From: Brachybacterium massiliense
Lineage (GTDB): Bacteria; Actinomycetota; Actinomycetes; Actinomycetales; Dermabacteraceae
Assembly: GCF_900184245.1 (NCBI RefSeq)
Contig: NZ_FXXB01000008.1
Location: forward strand, 124,001 to 188,000
DNA length: 64,000 nucleotides
Direction of reading: 5' to 3'
This document shows, in pieces, positions 1 through 10,172 of the stretch; position 1 is the first letter of the stretch, and each line of letters begins with the position of its first letter. A model generated the notes under the pieces. That model ran no database searches. It saw nothing but the letters and a program-made list of their open reading frames with translations, and was not told the DNA's origin. The position numbers were made by a program, and so were the translations under genes.

Positions 1-508
1 GGGCCACGAGCACCGGAGAGATCAGGAAGTGCGGGCTGACGATGCCGGGGTGCAGGTCCAGCCACACCACGAAGGCGCCGATGCCCGCCTGCAGAGCGGT
101 GCCGATCAGCGGCACCAGCGCCAGACGGCGGAAGCCGGTCCCCTTGTGGCCCAGCCAGCGCCAGGCCACCAGCAGCACCGCGACGGCGAAGACGCTCAGC
201 ACGCCCGTCAGGGAGCGGTTGCCGAACTCGACGAAGGGATGGATCCCGGCCTCGAGGGTCAGCTCGGGGGTGAACTGCCCGGGCTCGCAGTGCGGCCAGG
301 AGGAGCAGCCCAGTCCGCTCGCGGTCAGTCGCACCGCGCCACCCGAGAGGATGATGCCCATCTGGCAGATCAGGTTGCCCCAGAGCACGAACGCCGCCAC
401 CCGCGCGCGACGCACCGGTCCCCAGGACGGCAGCCGAGGGTCGGGGAGGGTGGTGATGCGGCCGTGGCGCTCAGGGGTCCGCCGTGCGGCGGCGACGGGG
501 GTGGACAT
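1..508 (-). CDS. ctaA: Heme A synthase CtaA/COX15 (5' part, runs off the window edge)
   Basis: Membrane enzyme that oxidises heme O to heme A for aa3-type cytochrome oxidase. The first 169 residues are visible. After an arginine-rich cytoplasmic tail come a first membrane segment (about residues 36-60), the extracellular Cys pair in GLGCSSWPHCEPG (Cys68 and Cys74), the EFGNRSLTG motif (94-102) and a second hydrophobic stretch followed by VSPHFLIS, whose His160 is a likely heme ligand. The start ATG lies 7 bases after a TAGACT hexamer, so translation probably begins at the 5' end of the mRNA. The gene follows an ABC exporter on the same strand. The C-terminal half lies outside the window. Confidence 0.93.
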   Translation of the reverse strand, partial: MSTPVAAARRTPERHGRITTLPDPRLPSWGPVRRARVAAFVLWGNLICQMGIILSGGAVRLTASGLGCSSWPHCEPGQFTPELTLEAGIHPFVEFGNRSLTGVLSVFAVAVLLVAWRWLGHKGTGFRRLALVPLIGTALQAGIGAFVVWLDLHPGIVSPHFLISPVLVA

Positions 509-515
509 GGTCCCG

Positions 516-521
516 AGTCTA
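516..521 (-). promoter_or_regulatory. -10 element (TAGACT) of a leaderless ctaA promoter
   Basis: On the minus strand TAGACT is followed by 7 bases and then the ctaA ATG. That spacing places the transcription start at or next to the start codon, and there is no room for a ribosome binding site. The same hexamer precedes the ABC-F gene and pyrR. I see no convincing -35. Confidence 0.5.
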
Positions 522-585
522 GATTCCGCTCCCGGGAGATTGCTGATCCGTGCGGGACGATGCGACGGACGACGCATCCGTGCGC

Positions 586-1380
586 TCAGCTGTCCGTCCA
601 GCGGAACCAGCGGATCACCGCGAGCGTCCCGCCCACCGCCCAGGCCAGCAGCACCACGACCGATCCGATCGAGAAGCTGCCCGAGGCCAGGCACGCCCGC
701 AGCAGCTCGCCGAGCGCGCCCGAGGGCAGCAGATCCACCAGACCGCTCAGGATCCGCGGATAGGTCGAGGCGGGGAAGGCGACACCGCCCGCGGCCACCA
801 TCAGCACGAACAGCAGGTTCGAGACCGCCAGCACCGCCTCGGTGCGCAGCGTCCCCGCGACCAGCATGCCGAGCGCCCCGAAGGCGACCGTGCCGATCAG
901 CCACACCGGCACCATCGCCGCGAGCCCCAGCAGCTCGGGCCGCCAGCCGATGATCAGCGCGATCAGTCCCAGCACCACCACCTGCAGCACATGGGTGGTG
1001 AGAGTGGCGAGGATCTTCCCCGCGAGATAGCCGCTGCGGCCCAGGGGAGTGGTGGCCACCCAGCGCAGCACCCCGTTGCGGCGGTCGAAGCCGGTGAGGA
1101 TCGCCTGGGAGGTGAAGGAGGTGGAGATCAGCGCGGTCGCGAAGGTCGCGGCGACCGCGGTGTCCACCGCGGCCACGCCCTCGAGACGTCCCAGCGGCAG
1201 CAGCCACAGCCCGATCAGCACCATCGCCGGCAGCGCCACGGCGACGGTGAGCTGCTCGCCGTTGGACAGCAGCACTCTCGTCTCGAGCCCGGCATGGGCG
1301 AGGATGCGGCGCAGAGCGGGGGCCGGGCGCGGCGTGCGCTCGGAACGGGCCTCGGTGCTCCGGTCCCGGGTGGCGGTCAT
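586..1380 (-). CDS. ABC-2 type transporter permease
   Basis: Protein of 264 residues with an arginine-rich N-terminus and about six hydrophobic segments, the layout of ABC-2/DrrB-type export permeases. The start ATG overlaps the stop of the ATPase gene by 4 bases (ATGA), so the two are translationally coupled and probably form one exporter. Similar permease/ATPase pairs lie next to ctaA and sufR in other actinobacteria. The substrate cannot be read from sequence; annotations of such pairs as antibiotic or multidrug exporters are generic. A longer frame over this region is spurious because it starts inside the ATPase gene in another frame. Confidence 0.9.
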   Translation of the reverse strand: MTATRDRSTEARSERTPRPAPALRRILAHAGLETRVLLSNGEQLTVAVALPAMVLIGLWLLPLGRLEGVAAVDTAVAATFATALISTSFTSQAILTGFDRRNGVLRWVATTPLGRSGYLAGKILATLTTHVLQVVVLGLIALIIGWRPELLGLAAMVPVWLIGTVAFGALGMLVAGTLRTEAVLAVSNLLFVLMVAAGGVAFPASTYPRILSGLVDLLPSGALGELLRACLASGSFSIGSVVVLLAWAVGGTLAVIRWFRWTDS

Positions 1381-2318
1381 CGCAGCTCCTGCTCGCTCGG
1401 GGCCGTCACGCTCGCGGCGGGGCCGACGGGGTCGGGACCGGGTGCCGACGGATGCTCCTGGTCCATCAGGTCCAGCAGCACCGACTCCAGATCGGCCGCG
1501 CCGCCCGAGGTGATCTCGAGCTGCGCGCCGTGGCGCGCGGCGGCCGCGCGCAGGTCGGCCTCGAGCGCGGGCGCCACGCGCGGGTCGACGCCGGTCGCGG
1601 TGGCCTGGAGCACCAGCGCGCCGTCCGCCGAGCGGTGGGAGCTGATCACGTCCTGCACGGAGCCGGAGGCGAGGACGCGGCCGTGGGAGATCACGCGCAC
1701 GGCATCGGCGAGGCCCACCACGTCGTCCATCAGGTGCGTGGTGAGCACCACCGCGGTGCCGGTGCGGGCGAGACCGCGGATGAGCTCGCGCACCCGCCGA
1801 CGGATCGAGGGATCCATCCCGGCGGTGGGCTCGTCGAGGAAGACGAGGTCGGGGCGCCCGATGATCGCCAGCGCAAGGGCCAGGCGCTGCCGCTGGCCTC
1901 CTGACAGGCGGCGCACCAGCGTGCGGCCGAACGTGTCGATGCCGAGGTGCTCGGCGACCTCCACGACGTCCAGGGGATCGGCGTGCAGGCTCGCCCCGTA
2001 GCGCAGCAGCTGCATGGCCGAGGCGCCGGAGGCGAGGCCTCCGTCCTGGATCATCACGCCCACCCGGGCGCGGTGCTCGGGGCTCGAGCGCCAGGGGTCG
2101 GCGCCGAGCACCCGCACGGTGCCGGCATCGGGCCGCAGCAGACCGGTGGCGCACGAGATCGCGGTGGTCTTGCCGGCGCCGTTCGAGCCCAGCAGAGCGG
2201 TCACCGCACCGCGCTCGGCGGTGAGGCTCAGGCCGTCGAGCGCACGGACGGAGCCGTAGCTGAGCGTGAGGTCGTCGGCGACGAGGGCAGGGGAGTGGTG
2301 GTCCATGGCGCGCACCAT
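1377..2318 (-). CDS. ABC transporter ATP-binding protein (DrrA/CcmA type exporter)
   Basis: Nucleotide-binding subunit partnering the adjacent permease. Walker A GSNGAGKT (residues 44-51), signature LSGGQ (138-142), Walker B LVFLDEP (158-164) and an H-loop in TTHLMDD are intact. The C-terminal extension of about 90 residues is typical of the DrrA-like group. Two in-frame ATGs are possible: the listed one, and 2306, which gives MDHHSPALVADD. Neither has a clear ribosome binding site. It is the first gene of the pair and likely carries the promoter. Confidence 0.93.
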   Translation of the reverse strand: MVRAMDHHSPALVADDLTLSYGSVRALDGLSLTAERGAVTALLGSNGAGKTTAISCATGLLRPDAGTVRVLGADPWRSSPEHRARVGVMIQDGGLASGASAMQLLRYGASLHADPLDVVEVAEHLGIDTFGRTLVRRLSGGQRQRLALALAIIGRPDLVFLDEPTAGMDPSIRRRVRELIRGLARTGTAVVLTTHLMDDVVGLADAVRVISHGRVLASGSVQDVISSHRSADGALVLQATATGVDPRVAPALEADLRAAAARHGAQLEITSGGAADLESVLLDLMDQEHPSAPGPDPVGPAASVTAPSEQELR

Positions 2319-2388
2319 CGTAGGCCGCGCCGCACGCGAGAGAGCACAGGATGTGCGGGACCGCTCGGGCGGGCGTGGCCTGCCCGGG

Positions 2389-3453
2389 TCAGCGCCCGGT
2401 CACCTGCAGCGGCGTGTGCGCCGGATCGACCACCTCGGCGGCCAGCGGCGCGAGGGGTGCGGTGCCGCCCGGACCCCAGGTGTCGGTCTCGAAGCGATCA
2501 CGGTCATGGGGCTCGAGCAGGCCGCTCAGATCCGGGCCCAGCGGCACCACCTGAGTGGGGTTGAGGTCCTCGTGGACGTAGTAGTAGTGGCGCTTGATCT
2601 GCTCGAAGTCCACCGTGTCGCCGAAGCCGGGCGTGGTGAACAGGTCCTTGGTGTAGTTCCACAGGTTCGGCATGCTCGCCAGGGTCTGACGGTTGGCCTT
2701 GAAGTGGCCGTGGTACACCGGATCGAAGCGGATCAGGGTCGGGAAGAGGCGCACGTCGGCCTCGGTGATCGAGGCGCCCATGAGGTAGCGGCTGCGGCCC
2801 AGCCGCTCCTCGAGCTCGTCGAGCGCCGCCCACAGCGCGCGGTACTCCGTCTCGTAGGTCTCCTGCGAACCGGCGAAGCCCGTCTTGTACACGCCGTTGT
2901 TGACGTGGTGGAGCATCCACTTGTTCAGGGCGTCGATCTCCTCGCGCTGCGCGGCGGGGTACAGATCCGGAGCGCCCTCGCGGTGGTGCTCGGTCCACTC
3001 GGTCGCGAAGTCGAGCGTGATCTGCTGGAAGTCGTTGGTCACCACCGCCTTGGTGGGCAGGTCCACGACCGCCGGCACCGTGATGCCGCGGGGGTAGTCG
3101 GGGAAGCGCGCGAAATATGCCTGCTGCAGGCGCTCGTAGCCGAGCACCGGGTCCACGCCGCCCTCGTCGAGGTCGAAGGTCCAGGACCGACGGTCGTGGG
3201 TGGGCCCGGGCATCCCGACCGAGAGGACGTCCTCGAGGCCCAGCAGGCGGCGGGAGATGAGGGTGCGGTTGGCCCACGGGCAGGCCCGCGCGGCGATCAG
3301 CCGGTAGCGGCCGGCCTCGACCGGCCAGCCGTCGCGGCCGTCGGCCGTGATGCGATCGTCGATGTAGTTCATGTCGCGGTCGAAGGCTTCCCCGACGGCG
3401 ACGTACGCGCCGCGGGTGGAGTGGTCCGTGCTGCGGGTGCTCTCGGTGGTCAT
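2389..3453 (-). CDS. Xi-class glutathionyl/mycothiol-type hydroquinone S-transferase (YqjG/ECM4 family)
   Basis: Protein of 354 residues of the Xi-class thiol-transferase family, which reduces thiol-conjugated hydroquinones. It has the family CPWA motif with catalytic Cys58 (residues 58-61), then DDYPRGITVP-like thioredoxin-fold and all-helical C-terminal domains, and the conserved tail around YYYVHEDLNPTQVVPLGP. Actinobacteria generally use mycothiol, so the natural thiol is probably mycothiol rather than glutathione (inference). A possible ribosome binding site AAGGGA precedes the ATG. The gene is divergent from sufR across a 206-base gap with two 19-base dyads, so it may share redox or iron control with the suf operon. 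Confidence 0.88.
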   Translation of the reverse strand: MTTESTRSTDHSTRGAYVAVGEAFDRDMNYIDDRITADGRDGWPVEAGRYRLIAARACPWANRTLISRRLLGLEDVLSVGMPGPTHDRRSWTFDLDEGGVDPVLGYERLQQAYFARFPDYPRGITVPAVVDLPTKAVVTNDFQQITLDFATEWTEHHREGAPDLYPAAQREEIDALNKWMLHHVNNGVYKTGFAGSQETYETEYRALWAALDELEERLGRSRYLMGASITEADVRLFPTLIRFDPVYHGHFKANRQTLASMPNLWNYTKDLFTTPGFGDTVDFEQIKRHYYYVHEDLNPTQVVPLGPDLSGLLEPHDRDRFETDTWGPGGTAPLAPLAAEVVDPAHTPLQVTGR

Positions 3454-3555
3454 CGGGTGGTCCCTTCGGTCGGTAAGGCGTCACGCCCAGAATAGTTGAA
3501 ACCGATACTAAATGGAAGAGGTCTGCTTGCCGGAGCGGCACACGGGAGTGAATAT

Positions 3556-3574
3556 GCAGGTTAGGGCACCCTGC
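3556..3574. promoter_or_regulatory. 19-base imperfect dyad, possible iron-box (DtxR/IdeR-like) operator
   Basis: GCAGGTTAGGGCACCCTGC is a 19-base inverted repeat with six of nine arm positions paired (outer GCAGG/CCTGC perfect). By hand it matches about 12 of 19 bases of the DtxR/IdeR box, including a TTAGG core. Length and symmetry fit that regulator class, but the match is weak and the call is tentative. It lies in the divergent promoter region before sufR. Confidence 0.3.
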
Positions 3575-3593
3575 GTGCTGTGCGGCACAGTGC
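3575..3593. promoter_or_regulatory. Second adjacent 19-base dyad, candidate SufR operator
   Basis: GTGCTGTGCGGCACAGTGC is an inverted repeat with seven of nine arm pairs and a perfect CTGTGC-G-GCACAG core. It abuts the previous dyad without a gap and lies 67 bases before the sufR start. SufR proteins bind dyads in their own promoter, which makes this a candidate autoregulatory site, though it does not match a published SufR box that I can confirm. Confidence 0.35.
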
Positions 3594-3659
3594 TGGGGAA
3601 GGTATTTGGCAAGCGGAGTGTTGTAAAATCGGAAGGGCGATCGGCGGGAGGAGGCCACG

Positions 3660-4393
3660 ATGACAGCACCCGAGCTCGAGACCGGGGCGCCCCAGACCAC
3701 ACGCGATCGCCTCGTCGAGGCGATCTCGACCCACGGTCCGATCACGGCGCGCCGGCTGGCCGAGAGCTTCGGCCTCACCAGCGCAGCGGTGCGCCGTCAC
3801 CTCGCCGCCCTCGAGGCGGAGGGGATCATCGCCGAGCACGAGGTGCCGGTCGTCCAGCGCGGCCGCGGCCGTCCCAGCAAGTCCTTCGTGCTCTCCCCGT
3901 CGGCCCATGAGTCGCTGCCCGGGGGATACGACGAGCTCGCCGTGATGGCCGTCCAGGAGCTCGCCCGCCTCGGCGGGGACGAGGCGGTGAAGGCTCTGGC
4001 CGAGCGCCGCATCGCCGACTGGGAGAGCATGGTGGCCCAGCGGGTCGCCGAGCTCGAGGCGGAGGGCGAGAGCGTGAGCGTCGCACGGCGCCTGGAGATC
4101 CTCTCCGAGCTGCTCACAGAGCGCGGGTACGCCTCCACGGTGCGCCCGCTGCACGTCCCGCTGCCCAGCGCGGGCGCACAGTCCGGTGCGAATCCGCGTA
4201 CGCTCGTCACGGCGCAGCTGTGCCACGGTCACTGCCCCGTGCTCGACATCGCCGCAGACCACCCCGAGATGTGTGAGGCCGAGACCCGCGTCATCTCCCG
4301 AATCATCGGTGCCCCCGTCCAACGCCTGGCCACCCTGGCGCAGGGGGCGCACGCCTGCACGACACACATTCCGCTCACCGAGGGAAGGACACC

Positions 4394-4397
<4 letters not shown>
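3660..4397 (+). CDS. sufR: SufR, iron-sulfur cluster-sensing transcriptional repressor of the suf operon
   Basis: DNA-binding regulator of the DeoR/ArsR-like winged-helix SufR family. The helix-turn-helix covers about residues 14-60 ([20 protein letters not shown]). The C-terminal sensor holds Cys188, Cys192 and Cys205 (in LCHGHCP and EMCEAE) plus Cys233 in HACTTHIP, the cluster-binding pattern of actinobacterial SufR. With a cluster bound it is expected to repress suf transcription. The ATG follows a strong GGAGGAGG site. Its stop overlaps the sufB start by 4 bases, so it heads the operon and is coupled to it. Confidence 0.93.
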
Positions 4398-5820
<1,423 letters not shown>

Positions 5821-5821
<1 letters not shown>

Positions 5822-7140
5822 TGACGACCACTGATGTGAAGGGTGCCGAGAACGCGGGGGACCCCTCGGCGAACGAGGCCGTGGGCCACGCCGCCGGAGC
5901 CGCTCCGGTCGCCGCCCAGACGGCCCTCGACGACGTCGAGACCACCGCCGCGCCCGAGCTGGAGGAGGAGAACCTGACCCTCCCCGGCCAGGACTCCCCG
6001 GCGACCGCCGCGCTGCACCGCGGCGCCCGCAAGCGCTCCTTCGAGGTCTCCGACCACGAGGTGCCCCGCAGCGATGTCGAGGAGTGGCGCTTCACCCCGC
6101 TGCGCCGCTTCGCGCCGCTGTTCGAGGACGTCGCGACCGACGACCGCGAGGGCGACCCCGCGGTGGACTACCAGGTCACCGTCCCCGAGGGCGCCCCCGA
6201 GGCGAAGACCCTCGCGATCGGCGAGGCCCCCCGCGGCACCGTCCTGGTTCCCGAGGACCTCACCACCGCGCTCGCCTCCGCGCGCACCGAGCAGGCCCTG
6301 CACCTGGTCGCCGCGAAGAACGCCGCCTACGAAACGCCGTTCCGCGTGGACATCACCGGCCGCGGCGCGGACCGTCGTGGCAACGCGCACCTCGTGCTCG
6401 AGACCGAGGAGTCCTCCTCCGCGATCTTCGTGCTCAACCACACCGGCAGCGCCCAGTACGCGCAGAACGTCGAGATCATCGCGGGCGACAACTCGCAGAT
6501 GACCGTCATCTCCGTGCACGACTGGGATGACGACGCGCTGCACATCGCCACCCACCACGCCCGCGTGGGACGGGACGCGAAGCTCAAGCACGTCGCCGTC
6601 ACCCTCGGCGGCAGCGGAGTGCGCCTGAACTCGATCGGCGAGTACGCCGCCCCCGGCGGAGAGATCGAGAAGCTCGGCCTGTACTTCTCCGACGAGGACC
6701 AGTTCTTCGAGAACCGGCTCTTCGTGGACCACAGCGCTCCCCACTGCACCTCCAACGTCGCCTACAAGGGCGCGCTGCAGGGGCGCAAGGCGCGCTCGGT
6801 GTGGGTCGGCGACGTGCTGATCCGCAAGGAGGCCGAGGGCACCAACACCTACGAGCTCAACCGCAACCTGGTGCTCACCGAGGGCGCTCGCGCCGACTCG
6901 GTGCCCAACCTCGAGATCGAGACCGGTGAGATCGAGGGCGCCGGGCACGCCGCTGCGACGGGTCGATTCGACGACGAGCAGCTGTTCTACCTGCGTGCAC
7001 GCGGCATCCCCGAGATCGAGGCCCGTCGTCTGGTGGTGCGCGGCTTCTTCGCCGAGATCATCCAGCAGATCGACGTGCCCGAGATCCGGGAGCGCCTCTC
7101 AGCCGCGATCGAGGACGAGCTCGCACGGAGCATGAACTGA
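5821..7140 (+). CDS. sufD: Fe-S cluster assembly protein SufD
   Basis: Partner of SufB in the SufBC2D scaffold. Protein of 439 residues with an acidic, alanine-rich N-terminal extension of about 65 residues, then the SufD core: the IEEWRFTPL-like segment, ending in FDDEQLFYLRARGIPEIEARRLVVRGFF, the family C-terminal signature. Start and stop overlap both neighbours by one base (TGATG), implying tight translational coupling within the operon. It is clearly distinct from SufB because the cluster-binding Cys segments are absent. Confidence 0.96.
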
Positions 7141-7478
7141 TGTCGGACGCCTTCGTCCCCGTCGCCGCCCTGGCCGACCTCGCCCCCGGCGAGGCGATCG
7201 ACGTCGTCGCCGGCGGCATCGAGATCGCCCTGGTGCGCGACGAGGACGGCGGCGTCCACGCCCTCGAGGACCTCTGCTCGCACGACGAGATCGCGCTGAG
7301 CGACGGCGAGGTCGAGGGATGCACCATCGAGTGCTGGAAGCACGGCAGCCAGTTCGACCTGGTCACAGGTCGTCCGCTGCAGCTCCCGGCCGTCCTGCCC
7401 GTGCGGGTGTTCCCCGTGCGCATCGACGAGAGCAGCGGAGAGATCCTGGTGGATCCGACCGCAGCCCCCGCCACCTGA
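7140..7478 (+). CDS. Rieske-type [2Fe-2S] ferredoxin (non-heme oxygenase ferredoxin-like)
   Basis: Protein of 112 residues with a complete Rieske motif: Cys46-X-His48 (CSH), 16 residues, then Cys65-X2-His68 (CWKH), which binds one 2Fe-2S cluster. It resembles ferredoxin subunits of aromatic-ring dioxygenases, but no oxygenase is nearby. It lies between sufD and sufC, a position seen in other actinobacterial suf operons, suggesting electron delivery to cluster assembly (inference). It starts one base into the sufD stop. The 74-base gap before sufC is the largest break in the first part of the operon. Confidence 0.93.
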   Translation: MSDAFVPVAALADLAPGEAIDVVAGGIEIALVRDEDGGVHALEDLCSHDEIALSDGEVEGCTIECWKHGSQFDLVTGRPLQLPAVLPVRVFPVRIDESSGEILVDPTAAPAT

Positions 7479-7552
7479 ACATTCCGGGCGCCGCCCACGG
7501 CGCCCACCATCGTCACTCATCCACCAGCACACCTGGTCAAGGAGAACCACTC

Positions 7553-8308
7553 ATGTCGATTCTGGAGATCAAGAACCTCCACGCCACCGTCGAGACCCCC
7601 GAAGGCACCAAGGAGATCCTCAAGGGCGTCGACCTCACCATCCGCAGCGGTGAGACTCACGCGATCATGGGCCCCAACGGCTCGGGCAAGTCCACCCTCG
7701 CCTACGCGATCGCCGGCCACCCCAAGTACGAGATCACCGGTGGCGAGGTCACCCTCGACGGCGAGGACGTGCTCGAGATGAGCGTGGACGAGCGTGCCCG
7801 CGCCGGCCTGTTCCTCGCCATGCAGTACCCGGTCGAGGTCCCCGGCGTGACCGTCTCGAACTTCCTGCGCACCGCCAAGACCGCGATCGACGGCGAGGCC
7901 CCCTCGCTGCGCACCTGGGTCAAGGACGTCAAGGGCGCCATGGACGATCTGAAGATGGACCCCGTCTTCGCCGAGCGCAACGTCAACGAGGGCTTCTCGG
8001 GCGGCGAGAAGAAGCGCCACGAGATCCTGCAGATGCAGCTGCTGAAGCCCGGCATCGCCATCCTCGACGAGACCGACTCCGGCCTCGACGTCGATGCGCT
8101 GCGCATCGTCTCCGAGGGCATCAACCGCGCCAAGCAGGAGACCGAGGTGGGCGTCATGCTGATCACCCACTACACCCGTATCCTGCAGTACGTGAAGCCG
8201 GACTACGTCCACGTCTTCGTCGGCGGCCGGATCGCCGAGCAGGGCGGCCCGGAGCTGGCCGAGCGTCTCGAGGCCGAGGGCTACGACCGGTTCCTGGTCG
8301 AGGCCTGA
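7553..8308 (+). CDS. sufC: Fe-S cluster assembly ATPase SufC
   Basis: ABC-type ATPase of the SufBC2D complex, whose ATP-driven dimerisation remodels SufB-SufD for cluster assembly. Protein of 251 residues with Walker A GPNGSGKST (40-48), signature SGGEKKR (149-155) and Walker B IAILDET (168-174), then the SufC-typical SGLDVDAL. The ATG was chosen because AAGGAG lies 8 bases upstream and the protein then starts MSILEIKNL. A longer upstream extension would enter the ferredoxin gene in another frame. Unlike usual actinobacterial order, no sufS or sufU follows. Confidence 0.97.
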   Translation: MSILEIKNLHATVETPEGTKEILKGVDLTIRSGETHAIMGPNGSGKSTLAYAIAGHPKYEITGGEVTLDGEDVLEMSVDERARAGLFLAMQYPVEVPGVTVSNFLRTAKTAIDGEAPSLRTWVKDVKGAMDDLKMDPVFAERNVNEGFSGGEKKRHEILQMQLLKPGIAILDETDSGLDVDALRIVSEGINRAKQETEVGVMLITHYTRILQYVKPDYVHVFVGGRIAEQGGPELAERLEAEGYDRFLVEA

Positions 8309-8406
8309 CCTCATCGGCTGCGCCGCTCCGGGAGAGCCCCCGGCCCGGCGCGGCACCATCCATCAGGGGGTCGCTCCCGCGACCCATGTCCCTTCGGGAG
8401 GATGCC

Positions 8407-8739
8407 ATGACCGAACAGACGACTCCTTCGGCGACCGTGAGCTCCGAGGACGTCATCGAGGCGATGAAGGACGTCATCGATCCCGAGCTCGGGATCAACG
8501 TCGTCGATCTCGGCCTCGTCTACGGCGTCAACGTCGAGGACGGCAATGCCGTGATCGACATGACGCTGACCTCCGCCGCCTGCCCGCTGACGGACGTGCT
8601 CGAGGAGCAGACCTTCGCGGCGCTGGACCCCATCACCGAGACGCACCGCATCAACTGGGTGTGGATGCCGCCGTGGGGCATGGAGAAGATCACCGAGGAC
8701 GGCCGCGAGCAGCTGCGCGCGATCGGCTTCAACCTCTGA
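8407..8739 (+). CDS. sufT: SufT/PaaD-like DUF59 (MIP18 family) Fe-S assembly factor
   Basis: Protein of 110 residues of the DUF59/MIP18 family, implicated in Fe-S cluster maturation or transfer. It carries DPELGINVVDLGLVYG (25-40) and the conserved Cys59 in TSAACPLTD. The ATG at this position is preferred over one 21 bases upstream because GGGAGGA ends 5 bases before it. It is the last gene of the suf operon and directly follows sufC across 98 bases. A strong hairpin comes next. The actinobacterial order sufC-sufS-sufU-sufT is broken here because the desulfurase and SufU are absent. Confidence 0.9.
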   Translation: MTEQTTPSATVSSEDVIEAMKDVIDPELGINVVDLGLVYGVNVEDGNAVIDMTLTSAACPLTDVLEEQTFAALDPITETHRINWVWMPPWGMEKITEDGREQLRAIGFNL

Positions 8740-8773
8740 GCTGAGCTCGGAGGCGGCGCTCCGCGCCGCATCG

Positions 8774-8825
8774 GAAGGCCCCCGCAGGAGGGTGCGAAAG
8801 ATCGCACCGATCTGCGGGGGCCTTC
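8774..8825. terminator. Branched hairpin between convergent sufT and ald
   Basis: Outer arms GAAGGCCCCCGCAG (8774-8787) and CTGCGGGGGCCTTC (8812-8825) form a perfect 14-base stem. Inside it a second hairpin GGTGCGA/TCGCACC (8791-8797, 8802-8808) closes on a four-base loop. There is no T-run, as is common in high-GC actinobacteria. It probably terminates transcription from both sides. Confidence 0.8.
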
Positions 8826-8844
8826 GTCGTGCCGGGGCGCGCGG

Positions 8845-9960
8845 TCAGCCGAGCGCGACCTCGCGCGCGGTGATCTCGAGGTCATGGGCCTCGGCGGTGC
8901 CCTCGTGCACGAGCATCCCCTCGTGCGTGTGCAGCCCCTTGGCCAGCGCTGGATCGGCGCGCAGCGCCTCGCGCCACCCCGAGCGCGCGATCCTCAGGAT
9001 GTAGGGGAGGGTGGAGTTGTTCAGCGCCGCGGTCGCGGTGACCGGCACGGAGCCCGGCATGTTCGCCACGCAGTAGTAGATCGTGTCGTGGACCCGGAAG
9101 GTGGGGTCGTCGTGCGTGGTGGGCCGGGAGTTCTCGAAGCATCCGCCCTGATCGATCGCGACGTCCACCAGCACCGCGCCGGGCTTCATCGCGGCGACCA
9201 TCTCGTCGGTCACGAGCTTGGGTGCCTTCTTCCCGGGGATCAGCACCGAGCCGACCACCACATCGGCCTGCGCCACCTGCTCGGCGAGATCCAGGGCCGT
9301 CGAGTAGCGGGTCTTGATGCGGCCGTGGTGCATCCCTGCGATCTGGCCGAGGCGGCCCACGTCGAGATCCATCACGGTGACGTCGGCGTGCATCCCCAGC
9401 GCCATCACCGCGGCCTGCTCGCCGACCATCCCGCCGCCGATCACCAGCACCCGCGCCTCGGTGGTGCCCGGGATGCCGCCCATCAGCACACCGGAGCCGC
9501 CCAGCGGGGCCATCAGGTGGTAGGCGCCGACCTGGGCCGCGAGGCGACCCGCGATCATGCTCATCGGGGCCAGCAGGGGCAGCGAGCGGTCCTCGCGCTG
9601 CACGGTCTCGTAGGCGATCGAGGTCGCGCCCGAGGACAGCAGCGCCTCGGTCAGCGCAGAGTCGGCCGCGAGATGCAGGTAGGTGAACAGCACCTGCCCC
9701 CTGCGCAGCAGATGGTGCTCCTGGGGGAGCGGCTCCTTGACCTTCACGATCATCTCGGCCTGCTCCCAGACCTCCTCGGCGGTGTCGAGGATGCGCGCGC
9801 CGGCCGCCCGGTAGTCCTCGTCGCTCACCAGCGAGCCCGTCCCGGCGCCTGCTTCGACGAGCACCTCGTGACCGTGTGTGACCAGCTCGTGGACGCCGGC
9901 CGCGCCCAGACCCACACGGTTCTCGTTGTTCTTGATCTCCCGGGGTACCCCGATCCGCAT
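8845..9960 (-). CDS. ald: L-alanine dehydrogenase
   Basis: NAD-dependent interconversion of alanine with pyruvate and ammonia. The 371-residue length is standard. Substrate-binding Lys75 (in VKVKEP) and catalytic His96 (in TYLHLAAD) occupy the same positions as in characterised enzymes. The Rossmann fold begins at [14 protein letters not shown] (171-184). The N-terminus [17 protein letters not shown] is canonical, which fixes the start. It is monocistronic, convergent with sufT across a strong hairpin. Confidence 0.96.
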   Translation of the reverse strand: MRIGVPREIKNNENRVGLGAAGVHELVTHGHEVLVEAGAGTGSLVSDEDYRAAGARILDTAEEVWEQAEMIVKVKEPLPQEHHLLRRGQVLFTYLHLAADSALTEALLSSGATSIAYETVQREDRSLPLLAPMSMIAGRLAAQVGAYHLMAPLGGSGVLMGGIPGTTEARVLVIGGGMVGEQAAVMALGMHADVTVMDLDVGRLGQIAGMHHGRIKTRYSTALDLAEQVAQADVVVGSVLIPGKKAPKLVTDEMVAAMKPGAVLVDVAIDQGGCFENSRPTTHDDPTFRVHDTIYYCVANMPGSVPVTATAALNNSTLPYILRIARSGWREALRADPALAKGLHTHEGMLVHEGTAEAHDLEITAREVALG

Positions 9961-10094
9961 CTCGCGCCTCTCTGCTGCGTCCTCCGGCCGCGGTCACGGC
10001 CGGTCGGGCCAGCATGACACCTCGCGAGCCGCAGGTGCTGTGGAACACGGCACCGTGCCCCGTATTCCGAGCGCTGATCCGAGGGGATCGGCCC

Positions 10095-10100
10095 TAGACT
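10095..10100 (+). promoter_or_regulatory. Candidate -10 (TAGACT) for the ABC-F gene
   Basis: TAGACT lies 72 bases before the GTG start of the ABC-F gene, leaving a leader of about 65 bases. It is the same hexamer as before ctaA and pyrR. No clear -35 is visible. Confidence 0.35.
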
Positions 10101-10172
10101 CGACGAGGCTCCGCGCCGGGACCGACCGTCGGCGCGCGCAGAGCGATCCCCTCGAACCAGGAGCAGAATCCC

